This document shows, piece after piece, positions 19,310 to 28,667 of a stretch of DNA of 64,000 nt. The DNA comes from DASQDT01 sp036380435 (GTDB lineage Bacteria > Acidobacteriota > Blastocatellia > Pyrinomonadales > Pyrinomonadaceae): positions 1 through 64,000 of the forward strand of contig DASVES010000154.1 in the NCBI GenBank assembly GCA_036380435.1, written 5' to 3'. Made by a program: the position numbers and the translations under genes. Below the pieces are notes generated by a model that saw nothing but the letters and a program-made list of their open reading frames with translations, ran no database searches and was not told the DNA's origin. Numbering within the stretch: the first letter of the stretch is position 1; every line of letters begins with the position of its first letter.

Positions 19310-19702
19310 CTATTTTTTCCGGTTGAGGATGGCGGAAGCCGACACGTCCGACGCCCCGCGATGTGAGTATCTGAAGGCGACTTGCCGGCGGCTTAATTTT
19401 TCGACGACCACGCGGCCTCTGTCCGCGCAAGCCTCCCGGTTGCGCGTGATGCGCTCCCGAAACGTGGCCCGCCGGGAGTTGATGCTCAGAAGCCTCCACT
19501 CCCCGCCGCAGTCGAGCGAAGGGTATTCGATCAAAAATTTCCGGCCCCGCGCCGTGAGCACCATCGTCCACGTGCTGTCGGTGTCCATCTGATAGCCTGT
19601 GCCCTCCCACCTGCCGCCGAGCCACGCACCATTCCTGTTTTGCGGCAGAGCGACGACGCTCAGAGAGAAGAACAGGCAGAGGGCCGCCACAGTCCTGAGC
19701 AT
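19310..19702 (-). CDS. Secreted hypothetical protein
   Basis: 130 residues with a signal peptide (MLRTVAALCLFFSLSVVALPQ). The mature part reads GGRWEGTGYQMDTDSTWTMV, ending with basic residues (LNRKK). It looks like a small beta-sandwich or lipocalin-type domain, with two cysteines (SLDCGGEW and REACADRG) that could form a disulfide. The family is not recognised and there is no conserved neighbour. Confidence 0.65.
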   Translation of the reverse strand: MLRTVAALCLFFSLSVVALPQNRNGAWLGGRWEGTGYQMDTDSTWTMVLTARGRKFLIEYPSLDCGGEWRLLSINSRRATFRERITRNREACADRGRVVVEKLSRRQVAFRYSHRGASDVSASAILNRKK

Positions 19703-19815
19703 TATTCAATGCCTCCGAAGGGTTGTGATTGATGGTCGAGCTTAATTATAGCCCTGTGCGAAGGGGGGCGTTCGTCCGCGCGCCGGGCTGGAGAGAACAC
19801 GGATGAGACGGCCGT

Positions 19816-20739
19816 CTAACTCGCGGTCGGCTCCAAAGACTTGTTCGGCGCCGGACTGCCCAGAGGGGAAGTGACATGCGCCGGCGGCGTCCGCAAGTCC
19901 CACACGACTCCCACCCACGAAAGCATGCGGAGCGTGTAGTGGGCCATGTCGATCTCCCACCAGTAGAAGCCCTGTCGCTCCGAGGACGGGTAGTGATGGT
20001 GATTGTTGTGCCAGCCCTCGCCGAGCGTGATGAGGGCGACGAAGAGATTGTTCCGGCTGTCGTCTTTGGTCTCGAAGCGGCGGCTGCCGAAGAGGTGGGC
20101 CAGAGAGTTGACCGTGAACGTGCCGTGGTAGAGCAGCACCGTGCTGATGAAGAATCCCCAGACGAGCATCTGCCAGCCCGAAGTGCCCAAACTCGGATAG
20201 TAGCGTTCGAGCGCCGCCCCCAGTAGAAAGGTGGCCCCGGCCAGTATGATGGGCGGCAGCGCGTAGAAACGATTGAGCAGGCGCAGGTCGCGGAACTTCA
20301 TCAGGTTGGAGACGAGCGGCGCATCAGTCGTCCGGCTCTCGCGCGACATGAACCAGCCGACGTGTGAGCGCCACACGCTGCGGGAGACCGGCGAGTGGAA
20401 ATCGTCATCGGTGTCGGCGTAGAGATGATGGCGGCGGTGATGTGCGGCCCACCACAGCGGCCCCTTCTGGTAGGCGGCCGTCCCCGCGAAGGCCATCAGG
20501 AATTGAAAGACGCGGCCGGTCTTGTACGAGCGGTGCGCGAGGAGCCGATGGAACCCGGCCGTGATCGCAAACATCCGCACGACGTAGAGCGCCACGCAGA
20601 CGGCGACGGCCACCGCGCTCACGCCCGTCCAGACGGCGAGCAGGCAGGCCGCGTGCATCAGGAAAAACTGGATGCAGACGGAGTAGTCAAGATTTTCCCG
20701 GTCGAGACGGCGCGGATTGTGAAGAATGGATTCGGACAT
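19816..20739 (-). CDS. Membrane acyl-CoA / fatty-acid desaturase
   Basis: 307 residues from the ATG at 20739, preceded by AAGG; a start at 20769 is also possible. The three histidine boxes of the delta-9 desaturase group are HRLLAH, HHRRHH and HNNHHH, with four membrane helices between them. It should introduce a double bond into saturated acyl chains using a di-iron centre. The C-terminal tail after RTPPAHVTSPLG is poorly conserved and may be derived from intergenic sequence. It is separated by 117 bases from the acetyltransferase gene upstream. Confidence 0.93.
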   Translation of the reverse strand: MSESILHNPRRLDRENLDYSVCIQFFLMHAACLLAVWTGVSAVAVAVCVALYVVRMFAITAGFHRLLAHRSYKTGRVFQFLMAFAGTAAYQKGPLWWAAHHRRHHLYADTDDDFHSPVSRSVWRSHVGWFMSRESRTTDAPLVSNLMKFRDLRLLNRFYALPPIILAGATFLLGAALERYYPSLGTSGWQMLVWGFFISTVLLYHGTFTVNSLAHLFGSRRFETKDDSRNNLFVALITLGEGWHNNHHHYPSSERQGFYWWEIDMAHYTLRMLSWVGVVWDLRTPPAHVTSPLGSPAPNKSLEPTAS

Positions 20740-20856
20740 TAACCAACCTTGTTCCCTGTAAGATGTCATCCACTATAAAGTGTATTTTCCCTATTGCAAC
20801 TCCCGGCCGGCGCAGACCGCACAGTTGGCATTCACATTTTGCGGTATCGATGAAAG

Positions 20857-21642
20857 CTACCCGTCCATGACGATGCCAAAATGCTCGCGCAGCGCCGCGT
20901 CATACTCTTCCTTACTCGAAAGCGTTTGCTCCCGTCGCTCGCCGTCGAGAGAGGTCGTGATGAGACGCATCTCGCTCAGTGTGACGCGCCCTTCGCCGGA
21001 CGAGCGCGTGCAGATGCGCCCCTTGGTGAAGTGCGACTGAGGGGAAGTCTGGTGATAGCGGCACATCTCTTCAAAGTCGGCAAATTCGTGGCGACGCAGG
21101 CTGAAGCGATACTGCGGGTTCCATTCGCCGTCGCCGTCGCGTTGCATCAGACGGAAGTGGTCGCCGTCGGGGACGATGCGGTAGGCCCGGCTCCCCTGTA
21201 CCTGCTCGCCGCGCGCGTCGAGCAGCAACGGCTCACGGAACGAATCGCCGAAGCCCACGTCCACGAGCCAACGCTCTTCCAGATCAACCAGCAGCGTCAT
21301 GTGGTCGAAGTCGGGGCCGAAGCCGCCTTCCGCATTCGCGACCCCGGCCGAGAGCATCGAAACGTTGAAGCCCAGGGCACGCAGTAGCACGCAGAACAGG
21401 CCGTTGGCTTCGTAGCAGAAGCCGCCGCGCCGACGTCGGACGATTTTCGTGAACAGGGCCTCGTCATCAAGAACGATGGACTGCCCGGCGTGAATACTCA
21501 GATTCTCAAAAGGCACCGCCGACAGGTGCGCCAACTGCAACGCGCGCAGGGTCTCGGCGGTAGGCGCTATCGAGTATTGATGATTGATGCGGTCGAGATA
21601 AGCCTCGATGCGAGCGCTGTTCAAGGAAAGCCTGCCCTTCAA
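20857..21642 (-). CDS. nat: Arylamine N-acetyltransferase
   Basis: 261 residues. The catalytic triad is readable: Cys76 in RRGGFCYEANGLF, His114 in FDHMTLLVD and Asp128 in LVDVGFGDS. The N-terminal helical bundle has LRALQLAHLSAVPFENLSIH. It transfers acetyl groups from acetyl-CoA to arylamines and hydrazines. It is encoded three bases after the MOSC gene and read in the same direction, so the two are probably co-transcribed. Confidence 0.93.
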   Translation of the reverse strand: MKGRLSLNSARIEAYLDRINHQYSIAPTAETLRALQLAHLSAVPFENLSIHAGQSIVLDDEALFTKIVRRRRGGFCYEANGLFCVLLRALGFNVSMLSAGVANAEGGFGPDFDHMTLLVDLEERWLVDVGFGDSFREPLLLDARGEQVQGSRAYRIVPDGDHFRLMQRDGDGEWNPQYRFSLRRHEFADFEEMCRYHQTSPQSHFTKGRICTRSSGEGRVTLSEMRLITTSLDGERREQTLSSKEEYDAALREHFGIVMDG

Positions 21643-21644
21643 TC

Positions 21645-22208
21645 TTAGATTTTCCTGACCACGTCGCCGACCCGGATGACGCCGGGTTGAACGACACGGG
21701 CGTTAATGCCGCGCAGGTGAAGCTGCTTGCCCACAGTTGAGTTGACGAACTTCATCGCGTCCAGCCCGAAGCGCGCCACGAATTTTTTGCAGCCGGTGTG
21801 TGGCTGGGCGGTGACTTCAATCACGGCCGAGCCGAGCGCGAGGCGCGTCCCGGCGGGCAAGTTTTCGTCGCTCAGGTCGAGGTCGATGTAGAGCTGGTCG
21901 CCGGCCAGCGGCCAGCGCCCTTTGTCCCGCGCCACGAGGGCAACCGCGCGGGAGTTCATGACGTTGAGCTGCGTGTCGGGGTGCGGCGACCCGTCCGGTG
22001 TGCGAGAGCTGCCGCGCGCGCTCCAACTGTCGCCCACGAGACCCACTTCCGTGTGCAGCTCGCCCTCTTCCAAAATTTCCCGCGCGTCCTCCCGCGGCCG
22101 TCGCACGATCAACTCCAGCACGCCTTCGTCGCTGGGCGACAGGCGAATCTCGCTCAGGCCGGCTTCAAGTTCCGCCATCGTTAAATGTCTTACCTCGTCC
22201 ACCGCCAA
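21645..22208 (-). CDS. MOSC domain protein
   Basis: 187 residues. A short N-terminal region precedes a MOSC core: GDSWSARGSS, LNVMNSRAVALVA, GDQLYIDLDLSDENLPAGTR, and the cysteine-bearing HTGCKKFVARFG followed by HLRGINARVVQPGVIRVGD. MOSC domains bind molybdenum cofactor or transfer sulfur; standalone ones are linked to detoxification of N-hydroxylated compounds. The pairing with an arylamine acetyltransferase fits a xenobiotic role, though this is inference. Confidence 0.87.
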   Translation of the reverse strand: MAVDEVRHLTMAELEAGLSEIRLSPSDEGVLELIVRRPREDAREILEEGELHTEVGLVGDSWSARGSSRTPDGSPHPDTQLNVMNSRAVALVARDKGRWPLAGDQLYIDLDLSDENLPAGTRLALGSAVIEVTAQPHTGCKKFVARFGLDAMKFVNSTVGKQLHLRGINARVVQPGVIRVGDVVRKI

Positions 22209-22339
22209 ACCTCCTTACGCCGCGCGTCCTCCCGGCGTCGTCATGGTCGATTATAAACCTATCGCAACCCGGTTCCTGATGTACGATTGCCGTCGGGATT
22301 ATACAATCTGCATCGCCCATGGTTTCAAGGCTCTGGCAC

Positions 22340-23284
22340 ATGAACGCCGATTTCGAGTCTGAGCTGGCCGCCCCCGCCGGCTCATACCGCCGTCCCGCTT
22401 CCTTTGAAACTCTCAACCGCCGCCTCGCCGAACACCTGCTGTGGCTGGCCCGACGGGGCGACGCGCTGTTACAAACGGAGCCGTGGTCTGAGAACCTTCG
22501 CGCGCAGTCGCGCCGGCGCGGCGTGGAACTCGTCTCTCCGGCCGAGGCAGGTGACCAAAGCACGCGCGTCTTTACGCCTTGGGGCTGGTCGCCGAGCGCC
22601 GTGGCGGCCGGCGAAGAGGCCGGGGCGGTGCTGCGCTCCATTCCTTTCGCCGTCGCGGCGCGCGTCAACTCAAAGCTCTGGAGTCACGCGCTCGAAGTCG
22701 AACTGGGAATAGCACAGGCGGGGGCGGCGCTCGCCGCCACGTTCGAGGAACTGCAAGAGGCGGTCGCGCGCGCCTGCCCCGAGCCGGATGACAAGTGGGT
22801 CGTCAAAAGTCCATACGGTTTCGCCGCCCGTGACCGCGTGCTGGGCCGAGGCCCGTCGCTGGAGGAGCCACAGGCGAAGTGGTCTCGCCGTCGTCTGGGC
22901 CGGGGCGAGACGTTGATCTTTCAGCCGTGGCTCAAGGTCGTTCGCGAGTACGGCGTCGTGTTGGAGATTAACCCGGACGGTTCATTCGAGGTTCAAGGCA
23001 TCAGCGACCTCCAGACCAACGGCGCGGGCACAGGCACGGGCTACATCCTCGGCCGCGCGCCCGAACCACGACGCGCGGCCGAACTCACGCGCGTCGCGTC
23101 CCTCGTTGCCGCACGCCTTTTCGCAGAGGGCTATACCGGGCCGGTCGGAATAGACGCGCTTGAGCACGCGGGCGGTCTCCACCCCCTGCTGGAAATAAAT
23201 GCACGCTACACGATGGGCTTCGTCGCGCTCGCCGTCGAGCGCAGCCTCAAGCCCGCCGCGCCCGTCTTCTGGAGTACGAAATAA
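22340..23284 (+). CDS. ATP-grasp-like protein
   Basis: 314 residues from ATG 22340 (AAGG nine bases upstream); ATG 22319 is an alternative with no ribosome-binding site. The middle has DKWVVKSPYGFAARDRVLGR, like the lysine-bearing strand and flexible loop of ATP-grasp enzymes. The end has GIDALEHAGGLHPLLEINARYTMG, like the Mg-binding E-x-N motif. Members ligate a carboxylate to an amine or thiol. The N-terminal domain is divergent and the substrate unknown. No partner gene is adjacent: the neighbours are convergent or divergent. Confidence 0.65.
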   Translation: MNADFESELAAPAGSYRRPASFETLNRRLAEHLLWLARRGDALLQTEPWSENLRAQSRRRGVELVSPAEAGDQSTRVFTPWGWSPSAVAAGEEAGAVLRSIPFAVAARVNSKLWSHALEVELGIAQAGAALAATFEELQEAVARACPEPDDKWVVKSPYGFAARDRVLGRGPSLEEPQAKWSRRRLGRGETLIFQPWLKVVREYGVVLEINPDGSFEVQGISDLQTNGAGTGTGYILGRAPEPRRAAELTRVASLVAARLFAEGYTGPVGIDALEHAGGLHPLLEINARYTMGFVALAVERSLKPAAPVFWSTK

Positions 23285-23301
23285 CCTGAGGGAGTTTTCA
23301 A

Positions 23302-23393
23302 ACAGTACCGCGAGCGGTAGCGAGCGGGTCTCGCGTGTGCGGTGCAGGCCGCTCATCATGGCCGCACCCGCTCGCTACCGCTCGCGGTACTGT
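23302..23393. repeat. Family C element, copy 4
   Basis: Perfect 28 bp arms. The core contains GGCCGCTCATCATGG, close to the reverse complement of the CTACGATGAGCGGCC core of copies 1 and 7, so the core is inverted relative to those. It lies between convergent genes. Confidence 0.95.
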
Positions 23394-23458
23394 TGCCGAT
23401 GACGGCGACGCGTCGGGCGGCGGGCGTTGTAGCGTCGCCATCAGACGCACGACGTTTC

Positions 23459-23965
23459 TCATGTTTGCGGCAACGACGGCCCGCCCTTCGTCGCTTCGGG
23501 CCAGACATCGTCGGGGCTGATCGGCGCGGCCTGATCCGGGCCGAGGCGCGCGGCGTCGATGTCGGCCACGATGAAATTCTCCGGGGGCACGGGATGACCC
23601 GCGAGACGCCTCAGCAGGGCGAGTTGTCCGGCGTGGGTCATCGCATCGGAGAACGGCCCCTGTAGTAAGCGTTCCGCGGTCATCCCTTCGAGAAAAGGTG
23701 TGCCGGCCTCGATGTGCCGGGCAAGCTCCTCAAGCATCTCGTGAAAGCGAAGGATTTCTTCATTCAGCGAAGGCAGGGGCGCGGGCCTGTACTGACCGCC
23801 GACGAAGAAGGTGCGGGCGTAGCCGAGCACGCTCGTCATGTGACGAACCAACTCCGCTGGAGTACGCACCTTGTCGCCCGCGCGGAAGGCGCCGAACTCG
23901 GCGGGAGCGTCCCGCAGCGCCTTCTGCGTGCGGTAGGCGAGCGCGGCCAGAAAGTGCCGCAGCAA
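23459..23965 (-). CDS. DinB family protein
   Basis: At least 168 residues: a four-helix bundle with ELVRHMTSVLGYARTFF and DAMTHAGQLALLRRLAGHPV supplying the histidines of the DinB metal site. DinB-like proteins are metal-dependent thiol S-transferases or of unknown function. The start is uncertain. TTG 23965 begins inside what looks like a conserved first helix (SDEKRGLLRHFLAALAYRTQ). The frame stays open upstream to a CTG at 23995 that overlaps the TGA of the preceding gene as CTGA. Coupled translation from that CTG would give ten more residues. Confidence 0.82.
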   Translation of the reverse strand: MLRHFLAALAYRTQKALRDAPAEFGAFRAGDKVRTPAELVRHMTSVLGYARTFFVGGQYRPAPLPSLNEEILRFHEMLEELARHIEAGTPFLEGMTAERLLQGPFSDAMTHAGQLALLRRLAGHPVPPENFIVADIDAARLGPDQAAPISPDDVWPEATKGGPSLPQT

Positions 23966-23991
23966 TCCTCGTTTCTCATCAGATAGAACTG

Positions 23992-25053
23992 TCAGGGCTT
24001 GGCCTCGAAAATGAGATTGAATGGCGTTTCGGTGGCGCGGCGAAAGTGTTTGAATCCCCCGCCGGTGACAACCTCGCGCATTCTGGCTTCACCCGCTTGC
24101 GCCCCGAGCGCCAGCCCTACTTCCTGTGACAGAGACGCCGGAGTGCAGAGCAATGTCGAAGCGGAATAGTAGATGCGTCCGACCGGGTTCAGATTATCTT
24201 CCACTCGATCCCCGGCAAACGGCTCAACGATCATCCACGTGCCGTCAGGCGCAAGCGAGTCTTTGACATGAGCGGCCGCGCCGACGGGGTCTCCCATGTC
24301 ATGCAAACAATCGAAGAACGTGACGAAGTCGTAGTTATCTCCCGGATAATCTTTAGCCTTGGCGACTGCGAACTCCACGCGTTCAGCCACCCCCGCCTCG
24401 GCCGCCTTCTGCCGCGCCATTTCGATGGACTTGTCGTGATAATCGAAACCCACGAATGTAGAATTGGGGAAAGCCTGCGCCATCAGGATTGTCGAAGCGC
24501 CAAGCCCGCACCCCACGTCTGCCACCTTCGCCCCTGACTTTAGTTTAGCCTCGACTCCGTCAAAAGCAGGGATCCATGCGTTGACCAGATTGGCGGCATA
24601 ACCGGGGCGGAAAAATAGCTCAGTCCCACGAAACAATCCGTGATCGTGCTGATGCCAGCCGAAGCCCTCCCCCGTGCGAAATGCTTCGGTAATCTTCGGC
24701 ACTGCTCTCAGCGAAGAGACGGCCAGCAAAAAAGCTCCCGGTAAATATGCCGGACTCTGCTCATCAGCCAGAGCGAAGGCTTGCTCCTCGGTGAGAAAGT
24801 AACGCTGCGTCTGGGCGTCATATTCAACGTAACCCCCGGCCGCCTGTGAGCAGAGCCACTCGCGCACGTAACGCTCAGTCGTGTTGGTTCGCTCGGCCAG
24901 CTCGGCGGAAGTGAGCGGTTGCTCCGCCTGAGCCAGCGCCTTGTAAAGACCGAGGCTTTCGCCGATCACCACCAGACCAGCGTGGAGTGCCGCGCCGAAG
25001 TCGGCGACGAACTTTCCTAACAATTGATTCAATTTTTCTTCGTTGATGGACAT
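23992..25053 (-). CDS. Rv2258c-like SAM methyltransferase with winged-helix N-terminus
   Basis: 353 residues. The N-terminal dimerisation/winged-helix part has LTSAELAERTNTTERYVREW. The Rossmann methyltransferase motif I is KVADVGCGLGASTILMAQ, followed by FVGFDYHDKSIEMARQ, DYDFVTFFDCLHDMGDP and WMIVEPFAGD. It probably methylates a small molecule; the substrate is unknown. Its stop overlaps the probable start of the DinB gene, giving a two-gene leftward unit. Confidence 0.85.
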   Translation of the reverse strand: MSINEEKLNQLLGKFVADFGAALHAGLVVIGESLGLYKALAQAEQPLTSAELAERTNTTERYVREWLCSQAAGGYVEYDAQTQRYFLTEEQAFALADEQSPAYLPGAFLLAVSSLRAVPKITEAFRTGEGFGWHQHDHGLFRGTELFFRPGYAANLVNAWIPAFDGVEAKLKSGAKVADVGCGLGASTILMAQAFPNSTFVGFDYHDKSIEMARQKAAEAGVAERVEFAVAKAKDYPGDNYDFVTFFDCLHDMGDPVGAAAHVKDSLAPDGTWMIVEPFAGDRVEDNLNPVGRIYYSASTLLCTPASLSQEVGLALGAQAGEARMREVVTGGGFKHFRRATETPFNLIFEAKP

Positions 25054-25142
25054 TCAATTCTCTCCTTTGGCGGGCAGGTAATCAGGCGGAATGCTTTTTA
25101 TAACAAAGCGGCCCGAGCGTCAACGGCCGCGCGCGGCAAATA

Positions 25143-25279
25143 GTGTCCTAATTTCAGTTCTCTGCGCGTCCTCGGCGTCCTCCGCGGCTCGGCGGTGAAT
25201 CACGGCTGAAGGCCACTCACCGCAGAGTCGCCGAGGACGCCGAGGACGCGCAGAGAAGAAACATTCAATTCAGGACACA
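25143..25279. repeat. Family D inverted repeat, copy 1 (long arms)
   Basis: Arms of about 42 bp: TTCTCTGCGCGTCCTCGGCG... from 25158, and ...CGCCGAGGACGCGCAGAGAA ending near 25258. They are extended by outer pairs TGTCCTAATT (25145) and AATTCAGGACACA (25267-25279). It fills most of the 336-base gap 25054-25389; nothing else is seen there. Confidence 0.88.
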
Positions 25280-25389
25280 ACCTACCTGCGAGTCGCGCGC
25301 ATGAAGACATAGGAAAGGCGGGCGGAAGCCGTTCAAGCTTCCGCCCGCTGGTGTTCGTCCGTCGTCGCGGGGCGTGTGTGGTGGCCGCT

Positions 25390-26913
25390 TCAGTCGGAGA
25401 GCTTGAAGGCGGCCATCTCGTTGGCGTTGCGGACGAGGAGGCGGCCGTCGGCAATGACGGGGACGTTCCACGTCTTGCCCTCGACGGCCTTGAAGCGCGC
25501 GACCTCCGTGTGCGCCGCGGGAGTGGCGCGCACGAGGACGACATCGCCCTCCTCGGTCGTGACGATGAGGTGTCCGCTGGCGAAGATCACCTGCCCGTAG
25601 CCGTAGCGCCCGCCCTTCCACTTGCGCTCGCCCGTGTTCACGTCGATGCAGGCCATGATGCTCTCGTCGAACCCGTAGACGTGGCCGTCGTGATAGACGG
25701 GGCTGTTGAACTTGGCCTTGAGCGACGTGTTCTCCCAGACGGCGCGCGCCGTGTAGGTGTTGCCGGAGCCGGCCACCTCGACGAGCGCCGAACCCTTGCC
25801 GTAGCCGGAGGAGATGAAGACGCGGTTGGCCGCGACGACGATGGGCTGCGAGACGTTGATGCCGTAGCCGTTCGACCACGGGTGCTCCCACAACACCGCG
25901 CCGTCCTCGGGCGCGAGGCCCGCGAGGCGGCGCGCCGTGACGACGACGATCTGCCGCCGGCCGGCGAGCGTCGTGAGCACCGGCGACGTGTACGACGCCT
26001 GATCGCTCATCGAGTTCCAGACGCGCGCGCCCGTCATCTTGTTGTAGGCGACGACCGTCTTGCCGGAGGTTCCGCCCGGCATCACGATCACCTTGTCGTC
26101 AACGATCAAGGGCGCGGCCGCCTGCCCCCACTGGATGTTCTGCGCGCCGTTGTCGGAGAGGATGTTCTTCGACCAGATGGCGCGGCCCGTCTTCGCGTCG
26201 AGACAGCGAAACTCGCCGGTGGCCCCGAGGGCGTAGAGGCGTCCGTCGTCGAAGGTGGGCGTGGAGCGCGGGCCGTCGCCGGTGTCGTCGGGGCTGAAGG
26301 TGGCGTTCCAGGCGTTCGTCCACAGCTCGCGGCCCGTCGAGGCGTTGTAGGCGGCGACGACTTCCTGACCGCGCCGCTGCTCGATGGTGTAGGCCGTGCC
26401 GTCGGCGACGACGAAGGAGGCGTAGCCGCCGCCCACGGGCTGCTTCCAAAGGAGCTGTAACCCTTCGGCGGGCCAGCTCGTCTTCACCTGCCGCTCTTCA
26501 TAGCGGCCGTCGCGCGAGGGGCCGCGGAAGTTAGTCCAGTAGCGACGACCGCCGCCGGCGGCTCCGGCCGCGGGCGCCGTGGCCGCGCCGGCCGCCGTGG
26601 CGGGCTGCTCGCCCGCGGGCGCGCCCGGTTGCGCCGCCGCGCCTTCCACCGCGGGCTGGCCCTCGACGGGCGCAGCCGCCGCTGCCTGTTCGGCCGGGGC
26701 TGCCTGCGTGCCGTCGGTCGCGGCTTGCTGTTGCTGCGCGGCGCGGTGGCGTTCGAGTTCGTCGTAGTGCGCCTGCGAGCCGGGCGCGCCGCCCCGCGTG
26801 GCAAAGAAGTAAGCGGCGACGGCCGCGAGAGCGACGACGGAGACGAGCGCGATGATGACGGGCGGGCGTCGATACCAGGGCGCGGGCTTGTTGAAGGACT
26901 CTTCGCTCAGCAT
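25390..26913 (-). CDS. Membrane-anchored PQQ-like beta-propeller protein 3
   Basis: 507 residues. A short cytoplasmic start and one membrane helix (VIIALVSVVALAAVAAYFF, about 20-40) lead into a roughly 80-residue Ala/Gln/Pro-rich linker. The propeller opens YWTNFRGPSRDGRYEE and has blades such as AYNASTGRELWTNAWN, CLDAKTGRAIWSKNIL, AYNKMTGARVWNSMSD and CIDVNTGERKWKGGRY. The absence of a cleavable signal and the long linker suggest inner-membrane anchoring with the propeller held in the periplasm, like BamB-type scaffolds. It is the first of three successive leftward propeller genes. Confidence 0.87.
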   Translation of the reverse strand: MLSEESFNKPAPWYRRPPVIIALVSVVALAAVAAYFFATRGGAPGSQAHYDELERHRAAQQQQAATDGTQAAPAEQAAAAAPVEGQPAVEGAAAQPGAPAGEQPATAAGAATAPAAGAAGGGRRYWTNFRGPSRDGRYEERQVKTSWPAEGLQLLWKQPVGGGYASFVVADGTAYTIEQRRGQEVVAAYNASTGRELWTNAWNATFSPDDTGDGPRSTPTFDDGRLYALGATGEFRCLDAKTGRAIWSKNILSDNGAQNIQWGQAAAPLIVDDKVIVMPGGTSGKTVVAYNKMTGARVWNSMSDQASYTSPVLTTLAGRRQIVVVTARRLAGLAPEDGAVLWEHPWSNGYGINVSQPIVVAANRVFISSGYGKGSALVEVAGSGNTYTARAVWENTSLKAKFNSPVYHDGHVYGFDESIMACIDVNTGERKWKGGRYGYGQVIFASGHLIVTTEEGDVVLVRATPAAHTEVARFKAVEGKTWNVPVIADGRLLVRNANEMAAFKLSD

Positions 26914-26945
26914 TTTAAATTCCCTCCGATTACGAGCAAGGACTA

Positions 26946-27036
26946 ACAGTACCGCGAGCGGTAGCGAGCGGGTGCGCCTGCGGCGAAAGTCTCGCCCCGC
27001 GCACGCTGACCCGCTCGCTACCGCTCGCGGTACTGT
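26946..27036. repeat. Family C element, copy 5
   Basis: Perfect 28 bp arms around a 35-base core (GCGCCTGCGGCGAAAGTCTC...). It lies between two leftward genes and begins 32 bases upstream of the start of propeller gene 3. Confidence 0.95.
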
Positions 27037-27055
27037 TTTTCATTTCATCCTTGCC

Positions 27056-28402
<1,347 letters not shown>

Positions 28403-28505
28403 GGTGCGATTTCCTCGGGCTGTAAGTTTAGACGGCACGGGGCGGAGTTTTGTTCCGTTTCCGCGTGATGTTTGGCTCGTTACTTGAGCGTTGGGCGAAC
28501 TGGAC

Positions 28506-28639
28506 TCACCGCAGAGGCGCAGAGGACGCGGGGAAGCAAGGATGAAGGATGAAGGATGAAGGATGAGGGGAAGACGACCTGTCTTTTTTCATCCTTCATC
28601 CTTCATCCTTCATCCTTGCCTCTGCGCCTCTGCGGTGAA
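28506..28639. repeat. Composite: family D arms enclosing heptamer family F
   Basis: The outer arms are TCACCGCAGAGGCGCAGAGG (28506) and CCTCTGCGCCTCTGCGGTGA (28619-28638). Nested exactly inside are four GGATGAA units (28540-28566) and four TTCATCC units (28588-28615), separated by about 20 bases. The two families are unrelated in sequence but concentric. Confidence 0.95.
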
Positions 28640-28667
28640 TATTGCCCGCGTCAAACTCAAGTGAAAG

